Part shown: positions 1-8,371 of the stretch, piece after piece
Position numbering within the stretch: the first letter of the stretch is position 1
Layout: every line of letters starts with the position of its first letter
DNA from: JAAZMA01 sp036720245
Lineage (GTDB): Bacteria > Bacillota > Clostridia > Tissierellales > Tepidimicrobiaceae
DNA length: 18,544 bases
Direction: 5' to 3'
Assembly: GCA_036720245.1 (NCBI GenBank)
Contig: DAIMNI010000045.1
Span: 1-18,544, forward strand
Position numbers and translations under genes: made by a program
Notes under the pieces: generated by a model
The model's database searches: none
Told to the model about the DNA's origin: nothing
The model's input: only the letters and a program-made list of their open reading frames with translations

Positions 1-2
1 TA

Positions 3-1337
3 TTATTTACCCTCCGAACCACAATACGTCATCAGAATTATACTCTCAACGTGCATAGTCCAAGGAAACATATCCACTGGCTGCACTTCTTTTACCACAT
101 ATCCCATCTCTACTAAATATCCCAAATCCCTAGCCAATGTAGCTGGATTACAGGATACATATACTAGTTTCTTAGGATCCGCTTTTATTATAGCATCTAT
201 TAAACTTTTATCTAACCCTTTTCTTGGTGGATCTACTACTATAGCATCTATTTTTATGCCTTGATTGTTTAACTTTGGTAATATATCCTCAGATTTTCCA
301 TGAATAAACTCTACATTATCTATATCATTTAATTTGGCATTTTCTCTAGCGTCTTCTATAGCATCTTTTACAATTTCTACACCATATACCTTTTTAGCAT
401 ATTTAGAAATATATAGTGAAATAGTGCCTATGCCACAGTATAAATCTGCTACTACCTCATCCCCTTTTAAATCTAAATACTCTATTACTTTATTATATAA
501 TATTTCAGTTTGAATAGGATTTACCTGAAAGAAAGATTTTGGGGAAATGTAGAATTTATATTCTCCTATGGAGTCTATGATTTTATCCTCTCCAGATAAT
601 TTTATATTTTTATGACCTAGGACTACTGAGGTGTTTTTGGAGTTTATGTTTTGGTATATAGAATTGAGACCTGTCCCCTTTATTTGATTCCAAATGAAAG
701 GGACTGTCCCTTTCATTTGGTGTTTTGTTTCAGTAACTACTATCACCATAGATTTCTCATCCTTTGTACTTCTCACCACTATATCCTTTATATTTCTATT
801 GCCATTTTCTTTAAAGTATTCTTTAAAAGTATCTATTATCCCATCTGTTATTTGATTTTGAATTATACATCTATCTACTGGGATCAAATTATTAGTTTCT
901 CTTTTAAAATATCCTATATCTCCATTTTTATCAACTTTAAAATCTGCCTTATTCCTATATCTATAAGGATTATCCATTCCTATGGTTTCTTTTACATTAA
1001 TATTTTCTATTTTTCCGATTCTTTCTAGATTATTTTTTACCATATCTCTTTTTAATTCCAATTGTTTTTTATAATCTAAATTATGTAATTGACATCCACT
1101 GCATTCTGGGAAAAAATTGCATTTGGATTTTACTCTATAGGGAGATTCTTTTATTATTTCAACAGTCTTTCCTATTCCAAAATTCTTTTTTAATTTTGTA
1201 ATTCCAAACTCTACTTTATCTCCAAGGGTACAATTATCTACAAAGAAAGTAAATCCTTCATACTTACCAACCCCCATTCCCTCACTATTTATATCTATAA
1301 TATCTAATATTAATTTTTCGCCAATATTAAAATCCAT
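3..1337 (-). CDS. rlmD: 23S rRNA (uracil-C5)-methyltransferase, RlmD/RlmCD family
   Basis: SAM-dependent enzyme that makes 5-methyluridine in 23S rRNA; it belongs to the TrmA/RlmC/RlmD superfamily. Of the 444 residues, about 1-62 form a TRAM (OB-fold) RNA-binding domain. Cys73, Cys79, Cys82 and Cys157 fit the [4Fe-4S] ligand pattern C-x5-C-x2-C...C. The SAM-binding motif DLYCGIGT is at 298-305, VDPPRKGLD at 368-376, and the catalytic-Cys motif VSCNPATLARDL at 394-405 (Cys396). The ATG at 1337 is chosen over an upstream in-frame TTG at 1367 because GGAGGG lies about 8 nt before it and the TTG falls in the loop of a terminator-like hairpin. Residues around 207-225 are encoded by a palindromic repeat (see 673-720). 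RlmD and the bifunctional RlmCD (U747 and U1939) cannot be told apart from sequence alone. Confidence 0.95.
   Translation of the reverse strand: MDFNIGEKLILDIIDINSEGMGVGKYEGFTFFVDNCTLGDKVEFGITKLKKNFGIGKTVEIIKESPYRVKSKCNFFPECSGCQLHNLDYKKQLELKRDMVKNNLERIGKIENINVKETIGMDNPYRYRNKADFKVDKNGDIGYFKRETNNLIPVDRCIIQNQITDGIIDTFKEYFKENGNRNIKDIVVRSTKDEKSMVIVVTETKHQMKGTVPFIWNQIKGTGLNSIYQNINSKNTSVVLGHKNIKLSGEDKIIDSIGEYKFYISPKSFFQVNPIQTEILYNKVIEYLDLKGDEVVADLYCGIGTISLYISKYAKKVYGVEIVKDAIEDARENAKLNDIDNVEFIHGKSEDILPKLNNQGIKIDAIVVDPPRKGLDKSLIDAIIKADPKKLVYVSCNPATLARDLGYLVEMGYVVKEVQPVDMFPWTMHVESIILMTYCGSEGK
673..720. repeat. REP-like palindromic repeat inside the rlmD coding sequence
   Basis: Positions 690-704 and 706-720 are perfect 15-bp inverted arms around one central base, giving a 31-bp palindrome with GGGAC next to the centre. 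Positions 673-686 (GTCCCCTTTATTTG) are a degenerate third copy of the same arm. On the minus strand the stretch is open in the rlmD frame and reads about HQMKGTVPFIWNQIKGTG. The GGGAC/GTCCC core resembles the intergenic repeats at 11602-11649 and 18461-18493, although the outer arms differ. A mobile REP-like origin is inferred. Confidence 0.75.
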
Positions 1338-1351
1338 AATATATCCCTCCA

Positions 1352-1375
1352 AAAAAATAGGGCACAAATGTGCCC
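1352..1375 (-). terminator. Intrinsic terminator or attenuator directly before rlmD
   Basis: On the minus strand GGGCACA, TT and TGTGCCC form a perfect 7-bp stem (1360-1375), followed by TATTTTTTT and then at once by the rlmD Shine-Dalgarno GGAGGG. This has intrinsic-terminator form but ends right at the ribosome binding site. It could end the upstream fxsA transcript, attenuate rlmD, or end a short leader RNA. A TATAAT-like box on the minus strand at 1407-1412 would start a leader through this hairpin, but it has no clear -35. Confidence 0.65.
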
Positions 1376-1525
1376 AAGAATCAGTATCCCTTTATTCCTT
1401 TCTCTGATTATAGCCAAAAATTAGGAAATTTATACCTAATCAAATGATCAGAAATAGCCACCACCAATATGGTATATTCCCGAATTATTTCCATATACTA
1501 GAAACCCCAAAGATAGACCCCAAAA

Positions 1526-1553
1526 ATTGTCAACTGTCCATTGTCAATTGTCC
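1526..1553. repeat. Two-copy 14-bp tandem repeat
   Basis: ATTGTCAACTGTCC (1526-1539) is followed directly by ATTGTCAATTGTCC (1540-1553) and a partial third ATTATC. It lies just downstream of the fxsA stop. Each unit holds a short self-complementary core around CAATTG. Similar GTCAATTGTCCATT strings recur between genes in many bacteria. No function is evident. Confidence 0.6.
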
Positions 1554-1562
1554 ATTATCTAA

Positions 1563-1955
1563 CTACCATCTTATAATTATATTGGTATAACCCCTATTAA
1601 TCAATCCTTGTAGCCATCTTTTAGTATATGCCTTGTAGAATTCCCTAGTCCCAGGTAGAACCATGGTTATCCCAACAATATCTGTAATTATTCCTGGAAG
1701 GAGCAATAGAAAGCCCCCTACAAGGATAGAAAATCCTGTAAGGATTTCGTCCCCTGGAACTCTTCCTTCTCCCATGGCTTTATTTATACTTTTGATTACT
1801 AATTTCCCCTCAGATCTTGCTAAATAATAGCCTGCAATTCCTGTGGCTATTATTAAAAGTATAGTAGCCCCAAAGCCCATAGATTGGGAGGCTTTAACTA
1901 GTATATATAAATCCAGTATTGGCATTAGTATGATTAAAGGCATTAACTTCCACAT
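1563..1955 (-). CDS. fxsA: FxsA family membrane protein
   Basis: 130-residue inner-membrane protein of the FxsA (UPF0716) family, named after the E. coli protein whose excess relieves phage T7 exclusion by F plasmids; its normal role is not established. Hydrophobic segments lie at about 4-20, 27-46 and 72-98. The family-like stretch IATGIAGYYLARSEG is at 36-50 and an LLPGIITD motif is near 84-91. The C terminus is basic. AGGGG before the ATG overlaps the TAG stop of pyk, so the two are translationally close. In several Firmicutes fxsA follows pyk, which supports the call. Confidence 0.9.
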   Translation of the reverse strand: MWKLMPLIILMPILDLYILVKASQSMGFGATILLIIATGIAGYYLARSEGKLVIKSINKAMGEGRVPGDEILTGFSILVGGFLLLLPGIITDIVGITMVLPGTREFYKAYTKRWLQGLINRGYTNIIIRW

Positions 1956-1966
1956 AGTATTATCCC

Positions 1967-3718
1967 CTAAAAGACTTTAGCTTCCCCTTTATATATTCGA
2001 CCTGTTATAGCATCTACAGTTATAGTGTCCCCATCTTTTATTATTTTAGTAGCATCTTTTGCTCCTACTATAGTGGGCTTTCCTAAATTTAGTCCTACAA
2101 TAACTGTATGGGATGTTAAGCCACTTTGTTCTACAACTATTGCTGAGGCTTTTTCCATATACCTAACCATGTCCTTATCTGTAAATTTAGATACTATAAT
2201 ATCTCCCTCTTTAAACTTACCTTCTAGCTCTTTACTATTACTTCCTATACATACCTTGCCAGATATAGACTTTTTACCTATACCTACACCTTTTAATAAA
2301 ACTTTTCCTACAGTATGAACTTTTATTAAATTAGTAGTGCCACTAATTCCAACAGGAATACCTGCAGTTATAACTATTAAATCCCCTTCATTAACATAAC
2401 CCTTTTCTATGGCAGAGTTAATGGACATATCTATAACTTCATCAGTATTATCACTTCTCACAGACATTATTGGATAAACTCCCCATACTAAAGATAATTT
2501 TCTCATTACCTTTTCTGATGTAGTTGCAGCAATTATTGGTGCCCTTGGTCTAAACTTGGATATAGCTCTAGAAGTATAGCCAGAAGAAGTAGCTGTAATA
2601 ATAGCACTTGCATCTAAATCCTCAGCCGTAGTACAAGTAGCCTTACTAATAGCATTTGTAGTAGATATATCCTTTATATTAGTTTTAGATTTTAATATTT
2701 CTATATAATCTAAAGATTCTTCTGTTTTGGTAGCAATTTTATACATAGTTTTTACAGATTCTATTGGGTATTTTCCTATAGCTGTTTCACCTGATAGCAT
2801 TATAGCATCTGAACCATCTAAAATGGCATTGGCCACATCTGTTACCTCTGCCCTAGTAGGCCTAGGATTTCTTATCATGGAATCTAACATTTGGGTAGCT
2901 GTAATTACAGGTTTTCCTGCTATATTACATTTTTTTATAATTTCTTTTTGAACTAAAGGAGTTTCCTCTGTTAAAATTTCTACTCCTAAATCCCCTCTAG
3001 CTACCATTATTCCATTAGATACCTCAATTATCTCATCTATATTGTCTACGCCTTCCTGATTTTCAATTTTAGAAATAATATCAATATCATTGCCATTGTT
3101 TTTTTCTAATATTCTTCTAATTTCAATTACATCCTCTGCCTTTCTAATAAAGGATGCCGCAATAAAATCTATATCATTTTCTATTCCAAATTTTATGTCC
3201 TCAATGTCTTTTTCTGTAATTGCTGGTAGATTAATAGATACATTGGGCACATTTACACCCTTGCGGTCTTCTAGTGTCCCACCATTAATAACTTTACAAA
3301 TTATATCTCTATGATTTATAATTTCTTCCACAAGTAGTTCTATTAAGCCATCATCTAATAGTATTCTATCCCCCTTTTTTACATCTTTAGGCAATCCATC
3401 ATAGGAAATAGATACATTAGTTTTATCCCCAATTATATCCCTAGTAGTTAAAGTAAATTTGTCTCCATCTTCCAGTTCTACATCCTCTTTAAACTTTCCC
3501 AGTCTAATTTCTGGGCCCTTAGTGTCTAACATTATTCCTATAGGTAAATTCATTTCTTCTCTTATTTTTTTCACCATATCAATTCTAGCCTTATGCTCTT
3601 CATGACTTCCATGGGAAAGATTTAATCTTACTATATTTAAACCTTCCTTAAACAATTGTCTTAGTACCTTTTCATCAGTAGCAGGCCCTATGGTGCAAAC
3701 AATTTTAGTTTTTTTCAT
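1967..3718 (-). CDS. pyk: Pyruvate kinase with C-terminal PEP-utiliser-like domain
   Basis: Last ATP-forming step of glycolysis (phosphoenolpyruvate + ADP to pyruvate + ATP), in the cytosol. Of 583 residues, 1-70 and about 170-340 form the TIM barrel and 70-167 the B domain. Visible motifs are RLNLSHGS (31-38), ISKIENQEG with the proton-transfer Lys217 (215-223), MVARGDLGVE (238-247) and TATQMLDS (273-280). The allosteric C domain follows to about 470. Residues from about 475 form the extra C-terminal sequence seen in Bacillus-type enzymes, with SGLTSH at 532-537 as in PEP-utilising mobile domains. AAGGAG precedes the ATG. pfkA lies 15 nt upstream, so the two irreversible glycolytic enzymes are co-transcribed. 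Confidence 0.97.
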   Translation of the reverse strand: MKKTKIVCTIGPATDEKVLRQLFKEGLNIVRLNLSHGSHEEHKARIDMVKKIREEMNLPIGIMLDTKGPEIRLGKFKEDVELEDGDKFTLTTRDIIGDKTNVSISYDGLPKDVKKGDRILLDDGLIELLVEEIINHRDIICKVINGGTLEDRKGVNVPNVSINLPAITEKDIEDIKFGIENDIDFIAASFIRKAEDVIEIRRILEKNNGNDIDIISKIENQEGVDNIDEIIEVSNGIMVARGDLGVEILTEETPLVQKEIIKKCNIAGKPVITATQMLDSMIRNPRPTRAEVTDVANAILDGSDAIMLSGETAIGKYPIESVKTMYKIATKTEESLDYIEILKSKTNIKDISTTNAISKATCTTAEDLDASAIITATSSGYTSRAISKFRPRAPIIAATTSEKVMRKLSLVWGVYPIMSVRSDNTDEVIDMSINSAIEKGYVNEGDLIVITAGIPVGISGTTNLIKVHTVGKVLLKGVGIGKKSISGKVCIGSNSKELEGKFKEGDIIVSKFTDKDMVRYMEKASAIVVEQSGLTSHTVIVGLNLGKPTIVGAKDATKIIKDGDTITVDAITGRIYKGEAKVF

Positions 3719-3733
3719 CTTTACACTCCTTCA

Positions 3734-4693
3734 CTACATTGAGAGTATTTTTGCCATTTCATACATTTCCATATTTAGTTTTTTCTCTAAGTTTAAAGCT
3801 TCTTCCAGATCCATCTGAATTATTTCATTACATTTTATTCCTACGGCCTTTCCAAATTCACCTTGAAGTAAAAGCTCTATAGCCTTATAACCCATTTCAC
3901 TAGCTGTAATTCTATCAAATGAGGTTGGTGAACCTCCCCTTTGAATATGACCAAGTATTGTTACTTTGGTTTCAGTGCCAGTTTTTGATTCAATTTCTTC
4001 ACCTACTTCATAGGCATTGCCTACTCCCTCTGCCAATACTATTATATGTTGAAGTTTTCCCCTATTTCTACTTTGAATTACCCTTCTACAAACTTCATCT
4101 ATATCAAAATCTACCTCTGGCACTATAATACTTTCAGCACCACCAGATACACCAGAGTAAAGTGCAATATCTCCACAATTTCTGCCCATTACTTCCACAA
4201 TATTTGCCCTACCGTGAGAGGTAGATGTATCCCTAATTTTTCCTATTGCATCCACTACAGTTTCTATTGCAGTCATAAAACCAATAGTATAATCTGTATA
4301 ACCCATATCATTGTCAATAGTACAAGGAATACAAATTACTGGCACTCCCCTATCATACAATGACTTAGCACCTCTAAATGTTCCATCGCCACCTAATACT
4401 ACAAGCCCATCTATGCCAAATACTTCTATTACATTTAAAGCCTTTTCTAATCCTTCTTCTGTTTGAAATTCATCACATCTTGTAGACCTGAGCATAGTGC
4501 CTCCCCTTTGAATTATGTCTGCAACAGAAGATGAATTCATCTTCTCTATTTCTCCATTTAATAGCCCATTATACCCTTGTTTAATGCCTAGCACATTTAA
4601 ATTATTATGAATTGCTGTTCGTGCTATAGACCTAATGGCTGCATTCATTCCTGGAGCATCTCCTCCACTAGTTATTATACCTATAGTCTTCAT
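3734..4693 (-). CDS. pfkA: ATP-dependent 6-phosphofructokinase
   Basis: Phosphorylates fructose 6-phosphate to fructose 1,6-bisphosphate, the committed step of glycolysis. The 319-residue length is typical of bacterial PfkA. It has the N-terminal nucleotide site GGDAPGMN (10-17), GGDGT (101-105) with Gly104, which marks ATP rather than pyrophosphate as donor, TIDND (125-129) with the catalytic Asp127, and EVMGR (167-171). Residue 124, glycine in E. coli PfkA and lysine in PPi enzymes, is cysteine here. The start follows GAGGAGG. An extended -10 box lies between pfkA and dnaE, so pfkA-pyk probably have their own promoter. Confidence 0.97.
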   Translation of the reverse strand: MKTIGIITSGGDAPGMNAAIRSIARTAIHNNLNVLGIKQGYNGLLNGEIEKMNSSSVADIIQRGGTMLRSTRCDEFQTEEGLEKALNVIEVFGIDGLVVLGGDGTFRGAKSLYDRGVPVICIPCTIDNDMGYTDYTIGFMTAIETVVDAIGKIRDTSTSHGRANIVEVMGRNCGDIALYSGVSGGAESIIVPEVDFDIDEVCRRVIQSRNRGKLQHIIVLAEGVGNAYEVGEEIESKTGTETKVTILGHIQRGGSPTSFDRITASEMGYKAIELLLQGEFGKAVGIKCNEIIQMDLEEALNLEKKLNMEMYEMAKILSM

Positions 4694-4737
4694 ATTCTTC
4701 CTCCTCTTTAAGTTTCCTAAATTACCCTATATAAAAT

Positions 4738-4746
4738 ATTATAGCA
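4738..4746 (-). promoter_or_regulatory. Extended -10 promoter for pfkA-pyk-fxsA
   Basis: The minus strand reads TGCTATAAT in the 59-bp gap between dnaE and pfkA. The TGn before a perfect TATAAT can replace a good -35 element, and I see no clear -35 about 17 nt upstream. The predicted start site is some 35-40 nt before the pfkA ATG. Confidence 0.6.
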
Positions 4747-4752
4747 CAAATA

Positions 4753-7700
4753 CTATGAAATCTTTACATTATTTTCACCTAGGGCTTCTACTAATTCTTT
4801 AAATAATAGTTTATTTTCTATATTTACCCATAATTCCCTATGAGCTATTACAGTTTTACCCTCATCTTCTAAATATACATATACCGGGGTTTCTCCCCTA
4901 TATTTTTTTAATATTTCCTTTATAGAATCAAAAGTATTTAATGGCTTTCCCTTAGATATTTTTAAAAAGACCTTCCCTTCTTTATATTTATTTAATGGAA
5001 ATATTTTTTCACAAATAATCTTAGGTTCTTCTTCCTCAGATAGGCTAATTTTCCCCTTTATTATTATTAAACTATCTTCTTCTATTAAATTATTATATCT
5101 ATCAAAGGTTGTTGGAAACACAATACATTCTACTGCTCCATAAAGATCTTCTAAAGTAATAAAAGCCATCATATTATTATTTTTAGTGATCATATTTTTC
5201 TTTTTTACTACTATTCCACCAATAACTACTTTTTTCCCATCTACATTTTCAGCTATTCCCCCTTCTATATCTTCCTTAGTTTGAAATATTTCTGTAGTGC
5301 TTATGGTGGATACCCTTTTTAATTCTTTTTCATAAGGTTTTAATGGATGCCCACTAATATAGATTCCTAACATTTCCTTTTCCATAGCTAATAAGTTTCT
5401 AGAATTAAATTCTTTTAAATCAGGTAAATTATCTTTAGATATTTTAGTATCTATGGTTTCAAACATGGAAAACTGACCCTCTATATTTCTTTTTTTATCA
5501 TGATGTATACTGTCTATAGTTTTTTCAAATATAGAGAGATATTGGGCTCTATTTCCCCCAAGGCTATCCATAGCCCCAGATTTAATTAAACTTTCCACAG
5601 CTCTTTTATTCATTACATTAGAATCTACATTTTCAATTCTTTCACAAAAATCTGTAAAACTATTAAATTTTCCATCTCCCCTAGCCTTAACTACTGCATC
5701 GGCAAAGCCTTCTCCTACATTTTTTACCGCCAAAAGTCCAAACCTAATTTTCCCATCTATTACAGTGAATTTTCTATAGGATTCATTTATATCTGGTGGC
5801 AACACTTTTATACACAGTCTTTTACATTCCCCAATATACATAGAAATAGAATTGGTATCTCCCATTACTGATGAAATTAAAGCTGCCATAAATTCCACTG
5901 GATAATAGTGTTTTAGCCAAGCAGTTCTATAGGCTACTACTGCATAGGCTGCTGAATGACTTTTATTAAAAGCATAATTGGCAAAATCAATCATTAAATC
6001 ATATATTTTATTGGCAGTTTTCTCATCTACTCCATTTCTAATAGCACCAGGGATTATTACTTCCCCATTTTCATCTACCTCTCCATAGATAAATCTTTTT
6101 CTTTCCTCTTCCATTACATCCATTTTCTTTTTGGACATGGCACGTCTTACTAAATCTGCCCCACCCATAGAGAATCCACCAATATCCCTAACTATTTGCA
6201 TTACCTGTTCTTGATATACTATACAACCATAGGTAACATCCAATATTGGAATTAACTTTGGGTGCAGATACTCTATATTGTCTGGATTGTTTTTGTTTTT
6301 TATATACTCTGGAATTTGGCTCATAGGCCCTGGCCTAAATAGGGAGTTTGCAGCTATTAAATTTTCAAATACATTTGGCTTTAATTCTTTTAAAAATCTT
6401 CTCATGCCAGCAGATTCAAATTGAAATACGCCTAGAGTTTCTCCCTTAGTAAACATTTTTATAACCTCTGGGTCATCATAAGTTAATTCAGAAAAATCTA
6501 CTTTTACTCCATAGTCTTTTTCAATTAAATTTATAGCATCCCTTATAACCGTAAGAGTTCTAAGGCCTAAAAAATCCATCTTTAAAAGCCCTAATTCCTC
6601 TAATTCTACCATATCAAATTGAGTAGTAATAGCATCGTTATTTCGAAGTAATGGAACATAATTTGTAATAGGATCTTTAGAAATCACCACACCTGCTGCA
6701 TGGGTCGAGGTATGTCTTGGCATTCCCTCTACAGCTAGGGCTATGTCTATTAAATTTTCTACTTCTTCATTGGTTCTATACATATCCCTTAAATTTTTAT
6801 TTACTTCAAGGGCTTTAGAAATATTAATTCCCAATTCCATAGGAATTTGTTTGGCTATATAATCTACTTCTCCATAGGGCATATTTAATGCCCTTCCCAC
6901 ATCTCTAATGGAACCTCTAGCAGCCATAGTCCCAAAGGTAGTAATTTGAGCAACTTTATCCTTGCCATATTTTTCTATCACATAATCTATAACTTCTTCT
7001 CGTCTTTCATAGCAAAAATCTATATCTATATCTGGCATACTAACCCTTTCGGGATTTAAAAATCTTTCAAATAATAAGTCATATTCCAATGGGTCTATAT
7101 CGATAATTCCTAATGCATAGGATACAATAGAACCTGCAGCAGAACCTCTACCAGGTCCTACCATAATATTCTTTTCATTTGCAAATCTTATAAAATCCCA
7201 TACTATAAGAAAGTAATCTGTATAGCCCATATTTACAATGGTATTAAATTCATAATTAAATCTTCCCTCTATTTCAGGGGTAATAGTATTGTATCTATTT
7301 TTAAGCCCATTAATGCACAGTTCCTTTAAATATCCTTCCTTAGTATATCCACTAGGTATATCATAGCTTGGAAGATGCAGAGTATTAAAATCTATTTCTA
7401 CATTACATCTTTCAGCTATTTTTACTGTGTTTTCTAATGCCTCCTCTATATCCCCAAATAAAAATTTCATCTCATCATAGGATTTTAAATAAAATTCACT
7501 ACTAGGGAACTTCATTCTATCGGTATCTTGGGTGGTTTTCCCCGTTTGTATACATAATAGTACATCATGTACTATATAATCCTCTTTATTTATATAATGA
7601 ACATCATTGGTGGCAACTAGTGGAATTCCCGTTTCTTTACTTATTTGAATTAATTCTTTGTTTATTTTTCTTTGTTCTTCTAGTCCATGGTCTTGTAATT

Positions 7701-8226
7701 CTAAGTAAAAGTTATTTTGACCAAAGATTTTATTATATTTAAGTGAAATTTCCTTTGCTTTATTATAGTTTCCATTTAATAAATGTCGTTGTACTTCTCC
7801 TCCTAAACAAGCACTTAGGGCAATTATACCTTCACTATATTTTTCTAATATACTAAAATCCACTCTAGGTTTATAATAAAAGCCATTTATATAGCCTTCT
7901 GATACTATTTTCATTAAATTTTTATAACCTATATTATTTTCAGCTAATAGTACTAAATGATATTGGCTTTTATCCTTAGGCTCTTTTTCCGTGTATTTGT
8001 TTATGGCCATATATACTTCTGAGCCAAGTATTGGCTTAATACCCCTTTTTTTAGCTTCTTTATAAAATTCAATTACTCCAAACATAGAACCATGATCAGT
8101 TATAGCTATGGCTTCCATGCCTAGCTCTTTGGTTCTATCTAATAATTTCCCTATTCTACAGGAGCCATCTAATAGAGAATATTCAGTATGGACATGAAGA
8201 TGAACGAAATTATCCTTGTATCTCAT
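4753..8226 (-). CDS. dnaE: DNA polymerase III alpha subunit, DnaE type
   Basis: Replicative DNA polymerase of family C. In Firmicutes, DnaE usually works beside PolC, extending RNA primers on the lagging strand. Domains in 1157 residues: PHP at about 5-210 (HLHVHTEYS at 9-17), palm and fingers, tandem helix-hairpin-helix region about 810-900, and an OB-fold about 1000-1065. The glycine-rich GPGRGSAAGS lies near residue 360. PDIDIDF (398-404) holds Asp399 and Asp401, and MDFLGLRT (550-557) holds Asp551; these match the catalytic triad Asp401, Asp403 and Asp555 of E. coli. AAAGGA precedes the ATG. There is no N-terminal exonuclease domain, unlike PolC. It diverges from the grdX-like gene across a 145-bp gap. 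Confidence 0.97.
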   Translation of the reverse strand: MRYKDNFVHLHVHTEYSLLDGSCRIGKLLDRTKELGMEAIAITDHGSMFGVIEFYKEAKKRGIKPILGSEVYMAINKYTEKEPKDKSQYHLVLLAENNIGYKNLMKIVSEGYINGFYYKPRVDFSILEKYSEGIIALSACLGGEVQRHLLNGNYNKAKEISLKYNKIFGQNNFYLELQDHGLEEQRKINKELIQISKETGIPLVATNDVHYINKEDYIVHDVLLCIQTGKTTQDTDRMKFPSSEFYLKSYDEMKFLFGDIEEALENTVKIAERCNVEIDFNTLHLPSYDIPSGYTKEGYLKELCINGLKNRYNTITPEIEGRFNYEFNTIVNMGYTDYFLIVWDFIRFANEKNIMVGPGRGSAAGSIVSYALGIIDIDPLEYDLLFERFLNPERVSMPDIDIDFCYERREEVIDYVIEKYGKDKVAQITTFGTMAARGSIRDVGRALNMPYGEVDYIAKQIPMELGINISKALEVNKNLRDMYRTNEEVENLIDIALAVEGMPRHTSTHAAGVVISKDPITNYVPLLRNNDAITTQFDMVELEELGLLKMDFLGLRTLTVIRDAINLIEKDYGVKVDFSELTYDDPEVIKMFTKGETLGVFQFESAGMRRFLKELKPNVFENLIAANSLFRPGPMSQIPEYIKNKNNPDNIEYLHPKLIPILDVTYGCIVYQEQVMQIVRDIGGFSMGGADLVRRAMSKKKMDVMEEERKRFIYGEVDENGEVIIPGAIRNGVDEKTANKIYDLMIDFANYAFNKSHSAAYAVVAYRTAWLKHYYPVEFMAALISSVMGDTNSISMYIGECKRLCIKVLPPDINESYRKFTVIDGKIRFGLLAVKNVGEGFADAVVKARGDGKFNSFTDFCERIENVDSNVMNKRAVESLIKSGAMDSLGGNRAQYLSIFEKTIDSIHHDKKRNIEGQFSMFETIDTKISKDNLPDLKEFNSRNLLAMEKEMLGIYISGHPLKPYEKELKRVSTISTTEIFQTKEDIEGGIAENVDGKKVVIGGIVVKKKNMITKNNNMMAFITLEDLYGAVECIVFPTTFDRYNNLIEEDSLIIIKGKISLSEEEEPKIICEKIFPLNKYKEGKVFLKISKGKPLNTFDSIKEILKKYRGETPVYVYLEDEGKTVIAHRELWVNIENKLLFKELVEALGENNVKIS

Positions 8227-8264
8227 TTTAAAATCCTTTCCAATAATAGTTATATATTAATTTT

Positions 8265-8301
8265 ATCATATTTTAGGAAAAAATAAACTCTATTGGGTCA
8301 A
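8265..8301 (-). promoter_or_regulatory. Possible dnaE promoter
   Basis: On the minus strand TTGACC (8296-8301) is followed 20 nt later by TAAAAT (8270-8275), which overlaps TATGAT (8265-8270). Both spacings exceed the usual 17 nt, so this is tentative. The -35 would overlap that of the divergent plus-strand promoter. Confidence 0.35.
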
Positions 8302-8321
8302 CTAATTTTATAGTGTATTAT
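8293..8321 (+). promoter_or_regulatory. Promoter of the grdX-like gene
   Basis: TTGGGT (8293-8298), a 17-nt spacer and TATTAT (8316-8321) form a reasonable sigma-A promoter about 50 bp before the ATG at 8372. It is back to back with the candidate dnaE promoter, so the two may compete for polymerase. Confidence 0.5.
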
Positions 8322-8371
8322 CCTATGCTTTTATGATAAAATAAATATATTAAATTTATGGAGGAATAGAA

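Noticed and set aside
651..1028. Plus-strand open frame of 125 codons opposite rlmD
   Set aside because: It is the antisense shadow of a well-supported gene, with low-complexity Tyr/Ile/Phe-rich translation and no ribosome binding site.
1526..1553. CRISPR-like short repeats
   Set aside because: Only two directly adjacent 14-bp units without spacers; this is a simple tandem duplication.
1376..1562. Possible T-box or other riboswitch upstream of rlmD
   Set aside because: A GGTGGTGGC string on the minus strand suggested a T-box, but the conserved GGGTGGNACC element and stem order are absent and rlmD is not an expected target.
2025..4363. Several plus-strand open frames opposite pyk and pfkA
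   Set aside because: All lie antisense to conserved enzymes and have no start signals or recognisable domains.
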